A stretch of 64,000 nucleotides of DNA from Hydrogenophaga sp. NFH-34 (GTDB taxonomy: Bacteria; Pseudomonadota; Gammaproteobacteria; Burkholderiales; Burkholderiaceae_C): positions 113,899 to 177,898 of the forward strand of contig NZ_JACBGE010000010.1 in the NCBI RefSeq assembly GCF_021401345.1, written 5' to 3'. Both the position numbers and the translations under genes were made by a program. Below, in pieces: positions 1 to 10,021 of the stretch (positions within the stretch are counted from its first letter, which is position 1; every line of letters starts with the position of its first letter). The notes beneath the pieces were generated by a model. It worked only from the letters and a program-made list of their open reading frames with translations. It had not been told where the DNA came from and did not search any database.

Positions 1-309
1 CGCCATCGAAAACGGCTTGACCGCCCAGTTCACGAACAGCGTCACGCCGATGCCACGCCAGTGCGCCCGGACCTGCCCGAGCGCGCCGAAGTCGATCTTC
101 AGCAGCATGGGAATGATCATCACCCAGATGAGCACGCCCACCGGCAGGTTCACCTGCGCCACCTCCATCGCACCCACCGCCTGGAAAACGCCGGGCAGCC
201 ACTGGCCCAGCGCGATGCCGGCGACGATGCACAAGGCCACCCACACCGTCAGGTAGCGCTCGAAAAAACCCATGGCCGGCTGAGCGGCCGCTGCCTGCGC
301 GCCGCTCAT
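1..309 (-). CDS. acr3: ACR3-family arsenite efflux permease, C-terminus outside window
   Basis: Only the first 103 codons are in the window. The reverse strand encodes a soluble lead-in followed by FFERYLTVWVALCIVAGIAL, then a second hydrophobic segment with VGVLIWVMIIPMLLKIDFG, the typical start of ACR3/ArsB-type arsenite carriers of the bile-acid/Na+ symporter superfamily. These export As(III) across the inner membrane using the proton motive force. The ATG at 309-307 overlaps the arsC stop by four bases (ATGA), so the two are translationally coupled. It is the last visible gene of the arsR-arsC-acr3 operon. The family call is strong from the N-terminus and context, although the conserved Cys of the later helices cannot be seen. 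Confidence 0.85.
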   Translation of the reverse strand, partial: MSGAQAAAAQPAMGFFERYLTVWVALCIVAGIALGQWLPGVFQAVGAMEVAQVNLPVGVLIWVMIIPMLLKIDFGALGQVRAHWRGIGVTLFVNWAVKPFSMA

Positions 310-812
310 GACGCCGCCAGCCCGCGTGCGCTGGCCTGCAGCGCCATGCGCTCCAGGCGTTCGGGCGGCAGGCTGACCAGCAGATCCAGCCGGCGGCGGA
401 TCGCGTGCAGCGTCAGGCGGAAAGCTTCCAGCCTGGCGGCCTCGTCACCCGGCGCTTCCGACGGGTCGGCGTAACCCCAGTGCGCGGTGGCCGGCTGACC
501 CGGCCAGAACGGGCACACCTCGCCGGCCGCGTTGTCGCACACGGTGATCACCAGGTCCATGTGCGGCGCATCGGGCTGCGCGAACTCGTCCCAGCTCTTG
601 CTGCGCACATTCGCCGTAGCGATGCCGGCGGCATCGAGCACTTTCAGCGCCAGCGGGTTCGGCTGCTGGTTTTCGCGCGGCTGGCTGCCGGCCGAAAAGG
701 CGCGAAAGCGCAGACCGCCGATGTGGTTCAGCACGGCCTCGGCCAGGATGCTGCGCGCCGAATTGTGCGTGCACAAAAACAGCACGTTGAGCGTGGGAGG
801 AGAAGCGTTCAT
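306..812 (-). CDS. arsC: Arsenate reductase, LMW-phosphatase/thioredoxin type
   Basis: Reduces As(V) to As(III) in the cytoplasm so that the downstream ACR3 carrier can export it. The protein (168 aa from the chosen start) opens with NVLFLCTHNSARS, the CX5R nucleophile loop shared with low-molecular-weight tyrosine phosphatases. It continues with an AFSAGSQP strand and a VITVCDNAAGEVCPFW segment that supplies the two further cysteines of the redox relay. A longer frame extends upstream to 905, but it would overlap the end of arsR and adds 31 residues without family resemblance, so the ATG at 812 is preferred. It lies between arsR and acr3 in one operon. Confidence 0.93.
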   Translation of the reverse strand: MNASPPTLNVLFLCTHNSARSILAEAVLNHIGGLRFRAFSAGSQPRENQQPNPLALKVLDAAGIATANVRSKSWDEFAQPDAPHMDLVITVCDNAAGEVCPFWPGQPATAHWGYADPSEAPGDEAARLEAFRLTLHAIRRRLDLLVSLPPERLERMALQASARGLAAS

Positions 813-876
813 GGATCGAAACCCCGTCAAAGAAGAGAAAAGATTCGGAGACAAAAGCGGAAAAAACGCCCTGCGC

Positions 877-1203
877 TCAGCAGGCGCAGGCCCGCGCCTG
901 GCCATTCACCTCGCAGGCGGCGCCCTCGCAACAGTTTTCGCTCAGGTAGGCCAGCAGCGCGTTCATCGGGCCGAACGCGGCGCGGTAGATCAGGTTCCGG
1001 CCGCTGCGCTCCTGCGTCACCAGACCCGCGTGCGTCAGTTCTTTCAGGTGGAACGACAGGCTGGGCGCCGGCACCTGCATCTGTTCGGTGAGCGCGCCGG
1101 GCGTCAACCCCTCAGGGCCGGCCACCACCAGGGCACGGAACACCCGCAGGCGCAGGGGCTGGGCCAGCGCGGCCAAGGCTTGAACCACTTCGTTTTCTTC
1201 CAT
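877..1203 (-). CDS. arsR: ArsR-family arsenic-responsive repressor
   Basis: A 108-aa winged-helix repressor: an ALAQPLRLRVFRALV helix, the recognition helix region APSLSFHLKELTHAGLV, and a wing ending LIYRAAF. Three cysteines cluster near the C-terminus (SENCCEGAACEVN), the As(III)-binding arrangement of the Acidithiobacillus-type ArsR rather than the CVC pair of the E. coli plasmid type (family knowledge). The upstream in-frame extension to 1257 runs through the operator, so the ATG at 1203 is chosen. It is first in the arsR-arsC-acr3 operon and should repress it until As(III) binds. Confidence 0.92.
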   Translation of the reverse strand: MEENEVVQALAALAQPLRLRVFRALVVAGPEGLTPGALTEQMQVPAPSLSFHLKELTHAGLVTQERSGRNLIYRAAFGPMNALLAYLSENCCEGAACEVNGQARACAC

Positions 1204-1227
1204 ATTTTGATAATACTTGAAATATGG
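1200..1227. promoter_or_regulatory. ArsR operator (inverted repeat over the arsR start)
   Basis: Perfect 8-bp inverted repeat CCATATTT / AAATATGG separated by 12 AT-rich bases; the left arm covers the arsR start codon. An AT-rich dyad at the arsR start is the expected self-regulatory site for this family. Binding has been inferred, not shown. Confidence 0.65.
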
Positions 1228-1376
1228 AAATTTATGATGACAGTGGTGTGACACCAAGTACCAACCCTAGCGCAGCAACGTCGCCATGTAACAAGCCACC
1301 CCAGTCCGGATGCGCATAACGGGTGCTTATCCCGCGCTCATAATGCGAGCCAGAATCATTTAAAGATGGAGGATGA

Positions 1377-2906
1377 ATGACTGTCATACGCAGCAAAGGC
1401 AGATTACTGGTGATGTCTCGGCGCCTCTTGCTTCTTGCACTGTTGAGCCCATGGGCTACGCAGGCCGGCAACCTGACAGACATGCCACTTGGCCAGAACG
1501 CGAGTGCAGTGCCCGCCGATCCAAGTGACGAGCAGGCGGCACAGGCCAGGGCCGCGAAAACTGTTCGCGCTACCAAGTCGCTTCCAGGACTCCCTGAGAA
1601 TGCCGACCTCATACCCGTTTTTGAAGCGCAAGAAGGTAAGGTCAAACCATTCGGGTCTTTCGCCGTACCCAAAACGCGTGCCTCGCTGACTCATCAAGGC
1701 ATGTCGGTCTATCCGCGCCTCGCCCAAGATGCGAACCTGTCTGGCCAAGTGAGCGTCATGGTCTACATCGATGTCCGAGGCGCCCCATACAAAACGGCAG
1801 TGGTATCACGACAGCCATCTCATCTGTACTTCTTCGACGATGCTGCGCGTCTGGCAGCCATGCAATCCCGTTTCGAACCGGCGAGAAATGACCAAGGAGA
1901 AGTTGTGGAGGATGCTCGCATCATGCCGATCGTCTTCACCGCTGCCGACGGAGCGGCACCTGCTCAATGTCGATTGGACAACCACATTGCTGTGGAATAT
2001 CCCCAGGCTGCTCGAGAGCAAGGTATTGAAACCCGCATGCTCATGGCCGTTCCAGTAAACCCTTCCGGCCAAGTCGATGCAAAAGGCGTGGTCATTCTTT
2101 CCCGAGGAGCGCAACCCACCGGACTGTTTGATGACAGCGCACGCCACGCGGCATCCAATGCCCGCTGCAGCCCCAGCGTGCGAGATGGGCAGCCTATCGA
2201 CGGCTGGGGAATCATCGAAGTGGAATATGCCCTGACACAGAAAGCGCGGCGCGCCCCACCCGTGCTGCCCCCGAATTCTCCGATCAAAAACGTCCATTCA
2301 GGAGAGCTTCCCAGCTATCCCGAATTTGCACGGCGTGCCGGATTGGAAGGCTCGGTTTTGATGGAAGTCGACATACATTGGAAAAGTGGCAAGCCTTTGG
2401 CAACCCGTATCGTGGACCGCAAGCCCTACTACATGGTTTTTTTCGACGAGACGGCGCGACGATGGGCCATGGAACTGCGCCAAGTGCCGGAACTCCTGCC
2501 GTTGGCAGAGCAGGCCGAATCCCCTGATCAAAATGGATTCACGACCATTGCTGTTCCCATTAACTTCAAACTGGATCGAGATCGACAAGACCACAGTCAA
2601 GTGCGTTGTGATCTCACACAAGTAGCGAATCCTCCGGACACGGCACGAATTCTGGGCAAAGAGGCGCGCGTCTTGGTTGCGGTCTCTGTAGACGAGCGAG
2701 GCCGCATCCAGAAAGACAGAAGCAAGGTCGCATACAGCCTGCCGGCAGATGCAGTGATATTCCATGACAACGCGATTGCAACGGCCAACCAAGCTCGCTG
2801 CAAGCCCTCGAGTTTTCGCGGCGTCAACGTGCCGGGGTTCACGTTCATCGAAGTTCCCTTCACCTTGAGGCCCAGTGTGATCGTTGAAACCGGAGATACA
2901 CAGTGA
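1377..2906 (+). CDS. Exported protein with four TonB-C-like repeats
   Basis: A 509-aa protein with a signal peptide (RRLLLLALLSPWATQA, about residues 15-30), then a low-complexity linker and four copies of a TonB C-terminal-like fold near residues 107-188, 198-285, 308-397 and 410-497. Each copy carries the hallmark YP..A...G or equivalent followed by a beta strand of the type V.V.V...G, then an F.D.A...A helix. TonB itself has a single such domain on a membrane anchor and Pro-rich arm; here there is neither, so energy transduction is unlikely and a scaffold or binding role in the periplasm is more plausible. The repeats have diverged (the second and fourth contain extra Cys). GGAGG lies 4 nt before the chosen ATG; an alternative ATG at 1413 would give a more normal signal peptide. 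Confidence 0.7.
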   Translation: MTVIRSKGRLLVMSRRLLLLALLSPWATQAGNLTDMPLGQNASAVPADPSDEQAAQARAAKTVRATKSLPGLPENADLIPVFEAQEGKVKPFGSFAVPKTRASLTHQGMSVYPRLAQDANLSGQVSVMVYIDVRGAPYKTAVVSRQPSHLYFFDDAARLAAMQSRFEPARNDQGEVVEDARIMPIVFTAADGAAPAQCRLDNHIAVEYPQAAREQGIETRMLMAVPVNPSGQVDAKGVVILSRGAQPTGLFDDSARHAASNARCSPSVRDGQPIDGWGIIEVEYALTQKARRAPPVLPPNSPIKNVHSGELPSYPEFARRAGLEGSVLMEVDIHWKSGKPLATRIVDRKPYYMVFFDETARRWAMELRQVPELLPLAEQAESPDQNGFTTIAVPINFKLDRDRQDHSQVRCDLTQVANPPDTARILGKEARVLVAVSVDERGRIQKDRSKVAYSLPADAVIFHDNAIATANQARCKPSSFRGVNVPGFTFIEVPFTLRPSVIVETGDTQ

Positions 2907-3010
2907 ACGTGGCTGGACCGGCAGCGTGCAACTGACATCACGTCCGGCCAGTGCTACCCAAGCTCGACGCTTGCCGATTAGTGTTCAGCCCTGTGCGCCG
3001 AAGGCACGCA

Positions 3011-3613
3011 CTATGGCAATGCATCAACGTCAAACGCCTCGACATCAAAAGTGTCGAACGTGACCTCGCCGAAATCGCTGGGGTCAAGCTGCTTGCGAGC
3101 GCGGGTGCCATGGATTCGATCCGTGGCCGCCTCATCGACGCCCACCAAGCGCCAGCCGCCGGTCTGGACATGCGCAAAGCGGAATTCGATGGACCAGATT
3201 TCCCGCGAGCCCCCCTCAAAGCGGAGCGTGAACGCGCCGGGATCGGTGCGAATGGTTCGGAAGGGATCGCCCATCGCGCCGCCACAACGGCCACAAAGAA
3301 CGGCACGGGGGTTAGTGGCTGCGACGCGCAGGCGGCCTGAGGGTTCGCGCAAGAGAACGCTCAACACCCTGGGTGCGTCCGCTAGCGACGCCGACGGCGC
3401 GTAGACCAGCAGCACGTCGTCACGGCCATCGGCATTGACATCGCCGCGAAACACCGACACCAACGTCGCCGCGTCTGGCACAAAAGGTCGCCACTCGGCA
3501 CCGCCCCGCTCATTCGCGGCCAATGTTGAACAGCCCACGAATGTCACCGAACAGAGCGCCCACATCGCGTAGGCCCACAACCTGCTGAATGCATTGCCCG
3601 AAAGCCACCGCAT
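3011..3613 (-). CDS. Putative lipoprotein, FG-GAP/VCBS-like
   Basis: About 200 aa. The N-terminal hydrophobic stretch ends in SVTFVGC, a lipobox-like site followed by Ser-Thr, so it is probably lipidated and sent to the outer membrane. The segment VFRGDVNADGRDDVLLVY resembles the D.N.DG..D calcium-binding loop of VCBS/FG-GAP repeats. A central CGRCGG motif holds two cysteines. The ATG at 3613 is preferred because a GGGGG stretch sits six bases upstream of it; the ATG at 3619 directly abuts that stretch. It lies downstream of the broken integrase, on the same strand. Function unknown. Confidence 0.6.
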   Translation of the reverse strand: MRWLSGNAFSRLWAYAMWALCSVTFVGCSTLAANERGGAEWRPFVPDAATLVSVFRGDVNADGRDDVLLVYAPSASLADAPRVLSVLLREPSGRLRVAATNPRAVLCGRCGGAMGDPFRTIRTDPGAFTLRFEGGSREIWSIEFRFAHVQTGGWRLVGVDEAATDRIHGTRARKQLDPSDFGEVTFDTFDVEAFDVDALP

Positions 3614-3733
3614 ATTCATCCCCCTGACTGGTCTATCTGCTGATTGGTTGGGGATGGTAGCTGACGGCGATACGGGGGAGGTAATGTGTACGCCTGAACC
3701 GTCTTTCGCCAAAAGGCGTCAGCCATTGCCCTG

Positions 3734-4072
3734 TCAGTGGTCATTTCTTCGGCGCCACGCTGCGACAGCAACAAGACCCGCGACCAGCACAAATATGAGC
3801 GCTTGGCGGTGCGTGGCTGGCGAGACTTGCCGCTCATTGGCCAGCATGATCAAAAAGGCTTCTACATCCGCCCCGCGCATGTCGCGCGGGTGCCGCATGC
3901 CACCCTGTTGAGCGGACCACAGAACAAAAAACTGAACGCAATACAGGTAGGCCTTTTCGGTCTTGAGGCTATAGTGCAGATACCGAATGCGCTCACGAAC
4001 CTGATCTAACAAGCGCTTGGACACCAGCGGCTGCACGTCGGCGACTTTGTCGGTCCTGTTATACCTGTTCAT
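3734..4072 (-). pseudogene. intI: Integron integrase intI, N-terminal remnant
   Basis: The first ~90 residues match the N-terminal core-binding domain of integron integrases: RLLDQVRERIRYLHYSLKTE, then FFVLWSAQQGGMRHPRDM and VEAFLIMLANERQVSPATH. Functional IntI proteins are about 320-340 aa with a C-terminal R..H..R..Y catalytic domain and an IntI-specific patch, none of which is present. After RQAL (near 3795) the reading frame passes into a hydrophobic tail ending WRRRNDH-stop that is not integrase. The gene is therefore truncated by a deletion or rearrangement and cannot catalyse recombination. Orientation away from the adjacent attI-like site is that of a normal integron. Confidence 0.8.
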
Positions 4073-4080
4073 ATAACCAG
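4065..4080. promoter_or_regulatory. LexA-type SOS box at the intI start
   Basis: CTGTTCATATAACCAG fits CTG-N10-CAG and differs from CTGT-N8-ACAG at one position. It overlaps the likely intI start codon. SOS control of integron integrases through LexA boxes at this place is established for class 1 and Vibrio integrons; here it is inferred from sequence alone. Confidence 0.5.
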
Positions 4081-4099
4081 CACATGAAGACAAGTACAT

Positions 4100-4191
4100 G
4101 ATGTCAAAAGATATTTCAGCCTCGGTACCGCCACGTTATCCGCCTGTCTCCGGGCATATCCGGTGATTCGGCGACTACATCAAAGTTAGGC
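4100..4191 (+). other. attI-like integron recombination site
   Basis: Upstream of the intI remnant, opposite to its direction, the sequence ACATCAAAGTTAGGC ends in the GTTAGGC core (4185-4191). This matches the CAAAGTTAGGC end of class 1 attI1, in which cleavage falls after the G. The cassette would begin at 4186. The left limit of the site is not visible. Confidence 0.6.
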
Positions 4192-4212
4192 GTCGCAAAA
4201 CTATCTATCCTC

Positions 4213-4659
4213 ATGCTCACAAGAATCCTCTTCGCCCTTCTAGCGCCGGCATGGCTGTATCAGATTCCCTTAAGCAATCGGATGATTGATTGGCACGGCA
4301 AGGCAATAGGCGGGGCAAAGTACATCGACCACATGGGTGTTCGGGGCTACATCACAGCGGTGCAATTGCTGATGGTCCTAGCCGTCATCACGGCGGTGCT
4401 CCTTGCTGCCACGGCCATGTGGCCCAGGTTGTCGAGGAAAGCCATCTTTGGCTCCGCCGCTGCTTTCTCGATCGTCGCCGTAGTCGCGTGGTTTCCAGCA
4501 ATTTCAAACGGAATAGGTCTCATGCGGGCTCTTGTGTTCCCATATGAGATGCGCAGCGAGATCTATCTCATGTTGTGCCTAGCCGCGGGCACACTACTTC
4601 TTTCTCTGCTCCCCCTTCACCGCGAGACGCCTCTCAAGAAACACCAGATAACTGATTGA
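4213..4659 (+). CDS. Integron-cassette membrane protein of unknown function
   Basis: A 148-aa protein with about four hydrophobic helices (residues ~3-18, ~47-68, ~78-98, ~122-137), short soluble loops and a Lys/Arg-rich tail. I recognise no family. It starts 27 bases after the attI-type crossover point, the normal distance for a first cassette gene, and reads in the cassette direction away from intI. No attC can be found after its stop; the sequence passes into an IS110-type element within about 15 bp. GC content is lower than in the chromosomal neighbours, as is usual for cassettes. Confidence 0.55.
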   Translation: MLTRILFALLAPAWLYQIPLSNRMIDWHGKAIGGAKYIDHMGVRGYITAVQLLMVLAVITAVLLAATAMWPRLSRKAIFGSAAAFSIVAVVAWFPAISNGIGLMRALVFPYEMRSEIYLMLCLAAGTLLLSLLPLHRETPLKKHQITD

Positions 4660-6180
4660 TTTTCATGGTGCTTTTAAGCGGTGCTGTCGGAGGGCACGAG
4701 TTGCATGCCCATGGTCTTGGCCTTCTGAGCGAGGTTGTGCAGGACGCGCTGGCGGTAGCGCTCCTCGAAGTAGTCCTGCCCGCGGTCGGTGTACTCCTGG
4801 CCGTGGGTGAGCATGGCGTAGATCAGACGGGCCAGCTTGTGGGCCGCGGCCGTGACGGCCTTGGGTTTGTCCATGCGGGCACACATGCGCCGGTAGTACG
4901 CGCCCAGCGCCGATTGGCTCGAACGCAAGGCGGCCGCAGCCAGTCGCAGCGCCTGGGCCGCGCGGTTGGCGCAACGCTTGGTCTTGCCGCTCATGACCTT
5001 GCCGCCGGTGATCTTGGTGCCCGAACACAGACCCAGCCAGGAGGCAAAGTGCTTGTCGCTGGGGAACTTGCCCATGTCGGCCCCCACCTCGGAGACCACC
5101 ACCAGCGCGGTGGTCACGTCGATACCGTCGATACGGGTGAGGTCCACGCCGCACATCTGGAAGAGCTGGGTGCGCAGATCGAACTTCGGGGCATTGCGGG
5201 CGCGCCCGCGCTTCTTGCCCTTGGCCGGTTCGTCCTCGCGCACATGCAAGGCCTGCAACTGCGCCTGGATCTGCGCATCGCACTCGGCCAGTTGGGTGCC
5301 ACAGAAGTCAAACGCATCCAGGGCCTGCTTCAAGGCAAAGAGGTGCTCGGCGCGCCAGGAGCCTTGCAGACCCTGGGCGATCTGATCCTCGCTGGCGCGG
5401 ATGCGCGAATTCTTCAGGCGCGCCAGGGCCAGTCCATCGCGCTCGCCCGCGACGATGGCGCGCAGGATCTTCTGGCCCGTCTCGCCGGCCACGTCGGAGA
5501 TGACGTTGGCCAGCTGAATGTTCATTTGCGTCAGGGCCTTCTGCATGTGCTGCACGAAACGGCCCTGGCTGCGCAGCAGCATGGTGCGCTGTCGGCTGAG
5601 CGAGCGCAGCACGCAGACCTGATCGGTCGGGCGGAAGGCACCGCGCAGCAGACCAAAGCTCATGAGCTGCTGCAGCCACTGGCAGTCCAGCACATCGCTC
5701 TTGCGGCCCGAGACGTTCTTGACATGGCGCGCGTTGACCAGCAGCACCGTGAAGCCGCGCAATTCGAGCAGTTCGTACAAGGGGATCCAGTAGACCCCGG
5801 TGGACTCCATGGCCACCGTGTCCACGCCACAGGCGTCGAGCCAGTCGGCCAGGCGGTGCAGGTCGGCGGTGAAGCTGGCGAACTCGCGCACGGGTTCATC
5901 ATCGCGGTCCGCAGGCACGGCCACGAAGTGAGCAGCGCTGCCGATATCGATACCGGCAGCATTGGGATGGGTCAGGGAGATGGCCGACTGTGTGGTGGGC
6001 CGCTTGCGTTGAGCCATGGCATCCTCCATCATGAGAAGTGGAACGTGGCACCGGCTCGGGTACGTCGTCTTGATCACTCTCTCAAACGGGATGCCTGTGC
6101 AAGGCGTCAAACGCCAAACGCAGGCTCACCAATGTCGATGACGCAGCCCATGACCACGCTAACCCGCGGGCAATGTGCAC
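4660..6180 (-). mobile_element. IS110-family insertion sequence, limits approximate
   Basis: The element is placed around the transposase with a very short 3' flank next to the integron cassette and a longer 5' flank. IS110 elements usually lack terminal inverted repeats and target duplications, and none could be identified, so both ends are estimates. Insertion falls directly after the cassette gene stop. Confidence 0.5.
4674..6017 (-). CDS. IS110-family transposase (DEDD recombinase)
   Basis: A 447-aa recombinase with an N-terminal RuvC-like DEDD domain (AGIDIGSAAHFVAV, AMESTGVYW, KSDVLDCQWL) and a C-terminal Transposase_20 domain (HFASWLGLCSGTKITGGKV followed by a Ser-containing loop). 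The ATG at 6017 is chosen because GGAGG lies just upstream; a longer frame to 6110 has no supporting motifs. IS110-family enzymes use a bridge RNA from the non-coding end of the element to choose target and donor (established for IS621). Here the longer non-coding flank lies upstream of the transposase, the arrangement of the IS110 rather than the IS1111 subgroup. A long antisense frame over this gene is a shadow. Confidence 0.93.
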   Translation of the reverse strand: MAQRKRPTTQSAISLTHPNAAGIDIGSAAHFVAVPADRDDEPVREFASFTADLHRLADWLDACGVDTVAMESTGVYWIPLYELLELRGFTVLLVNARHVKNVSGRKSDVLDCQWLQQLMSFGLLRGAFRPTDQVCVLRSLSRQRTMLLRSQGRFVQHMQKALTQMNIQLANVISDVAGETGQKILRAIVAGERDGLALARLKNSRIRASEDQIAQGLQGSWRAEHLFALKQALDAFDFCGTQLAECDAQIQAQLQALHVREDEPAKGKKRGRARNAPKFDLRTQLFQMCGVDLTRIDGIDVTTALVVVSEVGADMGKFPSDKHFASWLGLCSGTKITGGKVMSGKTKRCANRAAQALRLAAAALRSSQSALGAYYRRMCARMDKPKAVTAAAHKLARLIYAMLTHGQEYTDRGQDYFEERYRQRVLHNLAQKAKTMGMQLVPSDSTA

Positions 6181-6429
6181 CATTGCTACATCGGTCTTCG
6201 CCGGTGCTGCGTTCCACCTTGCCATATTCAGCAGGCCAACGCCACGTGTTTCTTCGGAACGATTTGCGGCGCGGGCGGGCCGATTACTTCGCTAACCCAG
6301 CCTATGTGGACTCCCCCTCAATGGCAAGAGCCTGACCGATTTTGGGGGCCGTTGGGTAAAGCACCTGAGTCGTATATCCGGCATCTGGAGTGGACTCTGT
6401 TGGCCCTCAGCAGCCCAAAGCCACCCGGC
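6018..6429. other. Non-coding stretch: IS110 5' flank and chromosomal spacer
   Basis: No convincing gene. The part nearest the transposase (about 6018-6180) is where an IS110-type bridge RNA would be encoded on the minus strand. The remainder, up to the YgiQ stop, includes two GCTAACCC motifs (near 6160 and 6290) that resemble integron core-site fragments but do not fit the full RYYYAAC consensus. Confidence 0.35.
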
Positions 6430-8817
<2,388 letters not shown>

Positions 8818-9012
8818 GGACGCTTTCTTCGGAAGTGGGGCGAGGGCTGGCGGGCGGAAAGACCTGCGAGTGTAGGTTTTTCAGGCCAACCTGCGCCAGC
8901 GAAGGGGCTCCCGGCCGCCGTTCGGGCGCGTGGCCGGCACGCGGATGCCGCTGCCGGGCAACACCCGGGCGGGCCGGCGTGATTGAATAGAGGGCTGTCT
9001 GCCCCGGCCGCC

Positions 9013-9918
9013 ATGCTGCACCCTCCCCGCGCCTATCTCTACCTCGACGCCGTCGCCCGCGCCGGCTCCATCCGCAAGGCGGCCGAAAAGCTGCATGTGG
9101 CGTCCACCGCGCTCAACCGCATGATCCTGGAGCTGGAGGAACAGGCAGGCACGCCGCTGTTCGAGCGCCTGCCCCGCGGCGTGCGCCCCACAGCAGCGGG
9201 CGAGGTGCTGATCCATGCCGTGCGGCGCTCGCTGGCCGACCTGCGTTCGGCCGAATCGCACATCGAGCAGTTGCGCGGGCTGGTGCGCGGCACGGTGCGC
9301 GTGGGCTGCGCCGAATCGGTCGCCACCGACCTGATTCCCAGCGCCGTCGTGCAGTACCAGGCCCAGCACCCGGGGGTGCAGTTCCAGGTGGTGTCGGGCG
9401 TGACCAACCACCTGGTCGGCCTGCTGGGGCAGGATGAGGTGGAACTGGTGCTGGTGCACGACCCGGCGCCCAGCGACGACCTGCACGTCATCAGCCGGCT
9501 GCACCAGCCGCTGTGCGCCATGGTGCGGCCGGACCACCCGCTGGCCGGGCGCGAAAGCCTGCGCCTGGCCGAATGCCAGCAGTACCCGGTGGCGCTGGGC
9601 GACCGCTCCTTCGGCAGCCGGCGCCTGCTCGACGCGGTGATGGACCGCTCGCGCCTGTCGATGCGGCCGCTGATCGAAGCCAGCACGGTGCAACTGCTCA
9701 AGGAGTTCACGCGCCAGACCGGTGCCATCAGCTTCCAGTTCCAGATCGGCACGTTGCAGGAAGTGCGCCGCGGCGAGCTGGTGTCGATCCCGCTGACCGA
9801 TTCGGCCCTGGGCCGCAGCGAACTGGTGCTGGCGGTGCGCGACAGCCGCCGCCTGCCCATTGCCGTGCTGTCGTTCATCGAACTGCTGGTCAGCCGCCTG
9901 GCCGAACTCACCCCCTGA
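9013..9918 (+). CDS. LysR-type regulator of the heterocycle operon
   Basis: A 301-aa LTTR. The N-terminal HTH is clear (YLDAVARAGSIRKAAEKLHV, then TALNRMILELEEQAGTPLFE) and the rest is the usual two-lobed effector domain (GTVRVGCAESVATDLIPSAV...). The ATG at 9013 is preferred over an upstream TTG at 8983. It lies 103 bp upstream of and co-directional with the barbiturase-like operon, with a perfect inverted repeat in that gap, so it probably regulates the operon in response to a substrate or intermediate. Ligand unknown. Confidence 0.85.
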   Translation: MLHPPRAYLYLDAVARAGSIRKAAEKLHVASTALNRMILELEEQAGTPLFERLPRGVRPTAAGEVLIHAVRRSLADLRSAESHIEQLRGLVRGTVRVGCAESVATDLIPSAVVQYQAQHPGVQFQVVSGVTNHLVGLLGQDEVELVLVHDPAPSDDLHVISRLHQPLCAMVRPDHPLAGRESLRLAECQQYPVALGDRSFGSRRLLDAVMDRSRLSMRPLIEASTVQLLKEFTRQTGAISFQFQIGTLQEVRRGELVSIPLTDSALGRSELVLAVRDSRRLPIAVLSFIELLVSRLAELTP

Positions 9919-9957
9919 GCCCGGCGGGCCATCCGGGTCCGCACCAGTGCACACATT

Positions 9958-9978
9958 TTTCTCTCACCCTGAGAGAAA
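9958..9978. promoter_or_regulatory. Inverted repeat in the operon promoter region
   Basis: TTTCTCTC-ACCCT-GAGAGAAA is a perfect 8-bp dyad in the gap between the LysR gene and the barbiturase-like gene, 44 bp before its start. The arms are not GC-rich and no T-run follows, so an operator is more likely than a terminator. Confidence 0.5.
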
Positions 9979-10021
9979 CATTGAGCTTCCAGGCAGCAGT
10001 CGGATTCCAGATACTGGACCC

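Noticed and set aside
6155..6300. Two GCTAACCC motifs as possible integron attC core sites
   Set aside because: Neither fits RYYYAAC, there are no paired GTTRRRY partners and no hairpin between them that I could see.
4656..6335. Long 559-aa plus-strand frame antisense to the IS110 transposase
   Set aside because: Shadow of the GC-rich third codon positions of the transposase; no ribosome site or family resemblance.
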